Source: Apopatosoma sp963618495 (lineage in GTDB: Bacteria; Bacillota; Clostridia; Oscillospirales; CAG-272). From it: DNA of 27,291 nt. The notes under the pieces were generated by a model. That model had not been told where the DNA came from. It was given only the letters and a program-made list of their open reading frames with translations, and searched no databases. The position numbers and the translations under genes were made by a program. Location of the stretch: positions 1 through 27,291 of the forward strand of contig CAVESF010000027.1 of NCBI GenBank assembly GCA_963618495.1, read 5' to 3'. Within the stretch, counting starts at the first letter, position 1; each line of letters begins with the position of its first letter. Below, piece by piece: positions 23,431 to 27,291 of the stretch.

Positions 23431-24143
23431 CTTCGACGGTCAAAGTCGACTATGATGTTTGTGCCGTATTTGTCTTTTCCGAGATAGAATCCGTGCGGAT
23501 CGGTTTTGCCCGAATAGTTGAAGGGATAACAGTTGGCGACTGCCGATGCCGGAAGGACGCGCTCATACTGCGTCCCGAAGATGTTATAGCCACAAGGCAT
23601 ACAGGAAATAAATCCTTCTTTCTGCCTGAGCGTAAGCCGGTCAACCGAGAGTTTCTCTCGCGTCAGCTCCATTGCCACATCTGCCTGTAACTCTTTGAGC
23701 TTTTCAAGGCTACCGGCAGACAGTTCGAGAAAAACGGCACAATGCAGAAGAGGCTCGCGATTGCGTCGAAGGTCATTCATCAGCTCTACGACATCTCCGA
23801 GGTTTCCTTCTCCCGTGACCGAATCTTCAAAGTCATTGGAATTTGCAATGAGCTTATTTTTGCGGCTCGCGTTTTGCAGAATCTTTCGCTGCTCCACGCC
23901 GTCCACCAATCGGGTGTACATGTGAACGGTCACTGCTTCCTTGTCACCGAAACGGGCAAGGAGCGCCTGATCGCTTGTCTGCAGCGGATACTCGCGGATC
24001 GCCCAAACAGAGCGATAGCTGTCCCCGCAGATGAAGTGATCCACATTGAAGCGGATGGCAGAGGGGACCGCCATGTCGAAGAAGTCTTTTACATAGGCTT
24101 CACTGTGCGCGACTTCTTCTGGAAGTTGTTTTTTCTTTGCCAT
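23367..24143 (-). pseudogene. VirB4-type conjugation ATPase, truncated before Walker A
   Basis: VirB4 ATPases energise the conjugative type IV secretion channel. About 241 residues belong to the N-terminal domain, including AVPSAIRFNVDHFICGDSYR near 30-49 and the segment HGFYLGKDKYGTNIIVDFDR that normally comes just before the P-loop. Then the frame changes to an unrelated 17-residue tail (GNLIRQAGRR onward) and stops. The ATPase domain of several hundred residues, with Walker A and B, is gone, so the protein cannot work. I use the ATG at 24143 because AAGGA lies 7 bases upstream. The family call rests on the N-terminal domain and on the neighbouring VirB6-like and PrgI-like genes. Confidence 0.75.
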
Positions 24144-24162
24144 AAGAATTCCTTTCATAAAG

Positions 24163-24191
24163 AAAAACCGTACCTCTGCTGAAGTGCGGTT
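24163..24191 (-). terminator. Terminator after the HipA-like gene
   Basis: On the minus strand AACCG-C-ACTTC pairs with GAGGT-A-CGGTT around AGCA, with one internal mismatch, then runs into T residues (CGGTTTTTC). It lies 20 bp after the HipA-like stop and before the VirB4 fragment. Confidence 0.6.
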
Positions 24192-24210
24192 ATCGTAGTT
24201 ATTTGGTTAA

Positions 24211-25383
24211 TCAGAGCATTGTCTGCCCACCGGATTGTGACTGTACAATATCATCCAGCAGTTCAATGCGCGTCCTGAGAGCATTTGCCAGTATATCAAC
24301 CCGTATCGGTTCCATATACTCGGACTTCCCATACAGCTCTCTTGCAAAGTCTTCAATGCCGTCGAGAGCGGACAGGTCCAGCCATGAGAAGTCGGTCACA
24401 AGCTCCAGATTGTCTGTGGGATTCTTCTTCCACAGCGGGGTTTTGATATTACTGTCATCATCTGCGTGCATCTCACTTACAACACGGTTGAACCACATGG
24501 AGTTGCCGTTGTCGTAAAGGGGAGCAACGCCGATCCATTCCAGTGTGACCGCGTTGCGGATCAGTCCGAAGTTGTTCAGGTGCCGGTCTTCGTTGACAAT
24601 CAGGTAATCCAGCACAAGCATCTGTTCCAGCTTTTCACGGGCATCGGCAATGCCGAGCTTTTCGCAGCATTCAATATAAAATTCGTATTCCGATTGCTCG
24701 TTCCGTTTTTTGAACGCACTCATCACCTGTGCCGCCGCAACAAGGTCGGTTTCGGGTGTGATGAAGTCCTCGCACCCAGAGCAAATCTCACCGTGTTCCG
24801 CTATCAGTGTATACGGCACATGCGGGATGCCGAGCCGATTGGCAATCTCGGACGCAAGCACCTCGTTGTAGGATTCCTGCCGATAGGGCGCACTGGAATC
24901 CTTGAGGAGCACCCGCTTGCCATCGATAATCTTCCATTTCTTTTTGAGGTTGCCGTTTGCCGTGTTGTCGGGGGAGACAAGGCTTGCGCTGTCGGAGCCT
25001 GCACCTTTGCCGAACAGGATATTTCCGATGTCCTCCGAGAAGGCATTTTCAAAGAAGTTTACCCGATGCCAATCAAGCGGTTTATCGGTCGGAGAAATCC
25101 AGTATTGATCGGACAGGCTCAGCCCAAAGCACTTTTCGATCAGCTCCTGCGGTGAAGACAGCTCCAGCTCCTCCAGCACATCGCGGATACCTTTCCGGCT
25201 TGCGGGAATGGAACGCTTTGTCCACCAGCGGTTGAGGGCTTTCCTTTCCACACCGATTTTATTGTAAGTGCCGAGCGGCAGATGCTCTGCGTGATGAATT
25301 TTGCCGAGAGAGACGATGTTGGAATATTCGTCAAGCTCCAAGTCCATAACCGGGATGTCACGGTGCATAAGGGTATACAGCAT
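24211..25383 (-). CDS. HipA-like kinase-fold protein
   Basis: A 390-residue protein with a HipA-type kinase C-terminal half. Recognisable residues: a flexible glycine-containing loop before the ATP lysine (NTANGNLKKKWKI, 140-152), the lysine K161 in RVLLK, the catalytic loop NEDRHLNNFG (264-273, D266) and the metal-binding YDNGNS (290-295, D291). Residues 1-125 are an own N-terminal domain with no family I can name. HipA kinases phosphorylate a translation factor or tRNA synthetase and act as toxins, but in this branch, common in Clostridia mobile elements, target and partner are unknown. No HipB-like antitoxin lies beside it. A strong ribosome site, AAAGGAGG, its own promoter and terminator make it a free-standing cassette between two transfer genes. 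Confidence 0.85.
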   Translation of the reverse strand: MLYTLMHRDIPVMDLELDEYSNIVSLGKIHHAEHLPLGTYNKIGVERKALNRWWTKRSIPASRKGIRDVLEELELSSPQELIEKCFGLSLSDQYWISPTDKPLDWHRVNFFENAFSEDIGNILFGKGAGSDSASLVSPDNTANGNLKKKWKIIDGKRVLLKDSSAPYRQESYNEVLASEIANRLGIPHVPYTLIAEHGEICSGCEDFITPETDLVAAAQVMSAFKKRNEQSEYEFYIECCEKLGIADAREKLEQMLVLDYLIVNEDRHLNNFGLIRNAVTLEWIGVAPLYDNGNSMWFNRVVSEMHADDDSNIKTPLWKKNPTDNLELVTDFSWLDLSALDGIEDFARELYGKSEYMEPIRVDILANALRTRIELLDDIVQSQSGGQTML

Positions 25384-25418
25384 GAGAATTCCTCCTTTCC
25401 TCGTGATTATTGTTTTTT

Positions 25419-25453
25419 ATTATACCATTTTTCTCGTGGAATTGCAAGAGAAA
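25419..25453 (-). promoter_or_regulatory. Promoter of the HipA-like gene with flanking dyad
   Basis: On the minus strand TTGCAA (25442-25447), 17 bp, TATAAT (25419-25424) with an extended TGG. These are the same boxes as in the serine recombinase promoter at 1107-1135. TTTCTC (25430-25435) and GAGAAA (25448-25453) form a 6-bp inverted repeat partly over the -35, a possible operator. Confidence 0.65.
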
Positions 25454-25481
25454 TACTGTTAATAATACGGCATCAAAAAAA

Positions 25482-26054
25482 TTAGTCCGGGATAATCCAC
25501 TTTTTAATCATTCTTTCGCCGTCCACATCATCGATAGCATCCTCGGTCATGTGACCGAAGTACCTCGAGAGGATACGCTTGATATCGTCCTTCGTTGCTC
25601 GACGGCAGTCGAAGCCCTGATCGTTGATCTGCTTTTCGAGCCGATTCAAAGTTGCAAAGGACTGATCGTTTGCGTTTTTCACACGGTAGGCGAACATGAA
25701 TTCCCGCGCGGTGGACATCTGCAGCTGAATGTCGTCGAGAAATTTCATGTCCTTGCGAAGCAGAAGCTGTACCTTGAGATTGGTTTCTTTTTCTTCCCTC
25801 CGTGCAAGGGAGAGCTTGTTGTACTCAAAATTCTCACGGGCATCCGAGCAGATGATCTCTATGTCGGGCTGCACCGACAGCAGCTGCATCAGATGCTGAA
25901 TCTTGATGGCGACACTCTGTTCCGAGAGTACCGAGATGTTTGTCGGCTGCACAAGGAAATATACGATTTCGCCCTGCGATTTGGTCTGAAGCCCGTTGCG
26001 AGAAAAGTTGCTGATGCCGATCAGCTCGGCGGTGGATTGTTTTCGTTTAGCCAT
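25482..26054 (-). CDS. 190-residue conserved transfer-module protein of unknown function
   Basis: The protein starts MAKRKQSTAELIGISNFSRNG and has no signal peptide or membrane segment. It is mixed alpha/beta with a highly charged middle (NKLSLARREEKETNLKVQLLLRKDMKFL) and two conserved-looking blocks, GEIVYFLVQPTNISVLSEQSV (about 28-48) and RRATKDDIKRILSRYFGHM (about 155-173). I recognise it by place: it lies between the PrgI/VirB3-like gene and VirB4 in Clostridia conjugative elements and is probably a cytoplasmic part of that machine. The ATG at 26054 is chosen because AAGGAGCG lies just upstream and it overlaps the previous gene's end (ATGGCTAA). The open frame extends 37 codons further but covers the PrgI remnant. 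It appears intact. Confidence 0.7.
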   Translation of the reverse strand: MAKRKQSTAELIGISNFSRNGLQTKSQGEIVYFLVQPTNISVLSEQSVAIKIQHLMQLLSVQPDIEIICSDARENFEYNKLSLARREEKETNLKVQLLLRKDMKFLDDIQLQMSTAREFMFAYRVKNANDQSFATLNRLEKQINDQGFDCRRATKDDIKRILSRYFGHMTEDAIDDVDGERMIKKWIIPD

Positions 26055-26234
26055 CTTCGCGCTCCTTCCAACTGAAATATTGCTGTGTGGAAACAAAGCA
26101 CCGCCATGCGCGCATGATAAAATCCAGCACCGAATACTCGTCCATCCGGATGGAGAGAAACGCATATCCGAGTGTCAGAGCGGCAGCTTTGCCTGAGTCC
26201 GCATATTCTGCGGGTAGATATGCTGTTTTTGCAT
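26047..26234 (-). pseudogene. PrgI/VirB3-like transfer gene with internal deletion
   Basis: The ATG at 26234 begins MQKQHIYPQNMRTQAK, the typical start of the small inner-membrane PrgI/VirB3-like proteins of these elements (bacterial-type -YPxNxKAKA-). The frame then stops within four codons. The neighbouring frame reads on as LGYAFLSIRMDEYSVLDF and ends STQQYFSWKEREDG, the typical C-terminus of the same family. The membrane hairpin of about 35 residues that should lie between is missing, with a change of frame near 26185-26190. So the gene is broken by an internal deletion. It starts 25 bp after the VirB6-like stop codon and overlaps the next gene start. A ribosome site (GAGAGGAAAAC) remains. 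Confidence 0.7.
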
Positions 26235-26258
26235 TTCTTTTCTGTTTTCCTCTCTGTA

Positions 26259-27185
26259 TTATTTCTTTGCAATCGCCCGTCCGAGGTTGATCGCCGCTGT
26301 CGTCGTATGCACCGCACTCATCATGTTGACTCTCATGCTTGTATCCAAACCGAACTGCTGCGCAATGCGAGGCACTTCATTTGCCGCCAGCATAACGCCA
26401 AGACCGAGAAGTGCGTGCGTCTGCATGGTAATCATGCCGAGTAACAGAAGTGTTGTCTGCATGAATGCCGTAAAGCAGATGGCAATAATCTGTTTGCACC
26501 AACCGGTAAATCCTTCGGAGTACCCGCGCGGAAGGCTGAACATGTGAAGACTCCCGACCGCAATCTGCGTCAGGAGAATCCCTCCGCGTTTGATGTTGGC
26601 AAAGAAGCACTTGATGACGCAGTAGCCAAGACAGATCAGCATCAGGAGTGCCAGAAGCGCATTTTTCGTCGATGCTCCCGGTACGCCGATAATGGTGAGC
26701 GCTTGCCGACTGAGGGTATCAAAGTTGATATTCATGCCGACTGCCTCGCCGACGAGGTCTTTGGCAAAGGTATTCTGCAAATTGACCGCAAAGCGGAAGA
26801 GCTGTACCGGCACGACCGTGAAAAGGTTTACGGCAAGAAGTCCGTATAAGAACGGGAGAATCTGACGCTTGATGTTGATGCGTCCCATGGATTGATATTC
26901 AATGGCGATATCGAAGATGGCAACCGCCAGTCCTGCAATAAAGAGTCCCCAGCCGAACAAAGAGAAGAATTTCAGGGCGGCCTGCACCCATGACAGATCG
27001 AACAGGTTTGCACCAAGCTCGGTCATCATCGTGAAGAAGTCCGCCAGGGCGTTATACACGGAGGTATAGAGCCAGTTCATGAACACGCCCCAGATGCTTT
27101 CCGATACGGTTTCCCATACGCCGGACAGCGCGGAGCTGATGGCATTGCCGATTCCGCTGATGAGGTCTGATATCCAGTCAAACAA
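26259..27185 (-). CDS. VirB6/TrbL-like conjugation membrane protein
   Basis: A 308-residue membrane protein of the conjugative channel. It begins with an amphipathic segment (MFDWISDLISGIGNAISSAL), then shows about six hydrophobic helices, including FGWGLFIAGLAVAIFDIAI, ILPFLYGLLAVNLFTVVPV and a later LLALLMLICLGYCVIKCFF. After it come a glycine-rich SLPRGYSEGFTGW loop and a C-terminal ANEVPRIAQQFGLDTSMR segment, both typical of the VirB6/TrbL-like proteins in Clostridia elements. The start codon is TTG, 9 bases after GGAGG; the nearby ATG at the ribosome site opens only four codons. It is the first full gene of the right-hand transfer block and appears intact. Confidence 0.8.
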   Translation of the reverse strand: MFDWISDLISGIGNAISSALSGVWETVSESIWGVFMNWLYTSVYNALADFFTMMTELGANLFDLSWVQAALKFFSLFGWGLFIAGLAVAIFDIAIEYQSMGRINIKRQILPFLYGLLAVNLFTVVPVQLFRFAVNLQNTFAKDLVGEAVGMNINFDTLSRQALTIIGVPGASTKNALLALLMLICLGYCVIKCFFANIKRGGILLTQIAVGSLHMFSLPRGYSEGFTGWCKQIIAICFTAFMQTTLLLLGMITMQTHALLGLGVMLAANEVPRIAQQFGLDTSMRVNMMSAVHTTTAAINLGRAIAKK

Positions 27186-27224
27186 TCACGCATTCCTCCT
27201 GTTATAATATATTTATCCCTTGAT

Positions 27225-27291
27225 TTATGGCAGCCGGCCATAGGCATGGGACATCTCGTTGCCCAAGCTGTTATAATAGAGAGGTAAAGGT
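27225..27291 (-). CDS. C-terminal end of an upstream transfer-block gene (partial)
   Basis: On the minus strand an open frame enters from the window edge and gives 21 residues, PLPLYYNSLGNEMSHAYGRLP, before the stop at 27225-27227. It lies 39 bp before the VirB6-like gene. It is too short to name; in such elements the coupling protein gene or a small membrane protein gene occupies this place. Confidence 0.35.
   Translation of the reverse strand, partial: PLPLYYNSLGNEMSHAYGRLP

Noticed and set aside
22642..23487. Plus-strand open frame of 281 codons across the Fic and VirB4/HTH region
   Set aside because: It runs antisense through the Fic gene and its promoter. The Fic motifs on the minus strand are decisive.

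Overview
The window looks like a chromosome segment from a low-to-mid GC anaerobic Bacillota, class Clostridia. The reasons are purine-rich ribosome sites (GGAGG, AAGGAG), extended -10 promoters spaced at 17 bp, Clostridia-type core proteins, and mobile-element proteins like those of gut Clostridia conjugative elements. I cannot name the species. Both ends of the window cut through genes.

Left edge (1-2932): the end of an integrative conjugative element. It holds the C-terminal Sel1-repeat region of a probable relaxase, two very small ORFs, and a 560-residue large serine recombinase with its own promoter and terminator. The element boundary must lie between about 2865 and 2985, just upstream of the deoC promoter.

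Centre (2986-22178): about 19 kb of ordinary chromosome. Its main feature is a nucleoside uptake and breakdown locus, all on the plus strand. deoC and deoD are followed by a BMP-family lipoprotein, a double-ATPase and two permeases (a nucleoside ABC importer), then pyrimidine-nucleoside phosphorylase and uridine kinase. Together they bring in nucleosides, split them by phosphorolysis, salvage uridine and feed deoxyribose-5-phosphate to glycolysis. Phosphopentomutase and cytidine deaminase are not in the window. Next come a CPA2-type cation/proton antiporter (minus), a divergent LysR regulator, MTA/SAH nucleosidase, a pepT-trkA-trkH run (tripeptidase plus potassium uptake), then on the minus strand an alpha/beta hydrolase, a gene remnant with a Rossmann start, and a MATE exporter.

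Right edge (about 22200-27291): a second block of conjugative-element genes, all on the minus strand and so pointing toward the left element. In transcription order it holds a VirB6/TrbL-like membrane protein, a PrgI/VirB3-like gene with an out-of-frame internal deletion, a 190-residue conserved transfer-module protein, a HipA-like kinase with its own promoter and terminator, a VirB4 ATPase cut before its Walker A motif and fused to the tail of a helix-turn-helix gene, and a Fic protein with its own DNA-binding domain and a perfect palindrome over its promoter. The transfer machinery here looks broken while the two toxin-like genes remain intact.

I found no CRISPR array, rRNA or tRNA. I did not find a convincing wholly new system. 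The best leads are the palindrome-controlled HTH-Fic gene, the self-contained HipA-like cassette inside a decayed transfer operon, and a repeated three-hairpin intergenic element.
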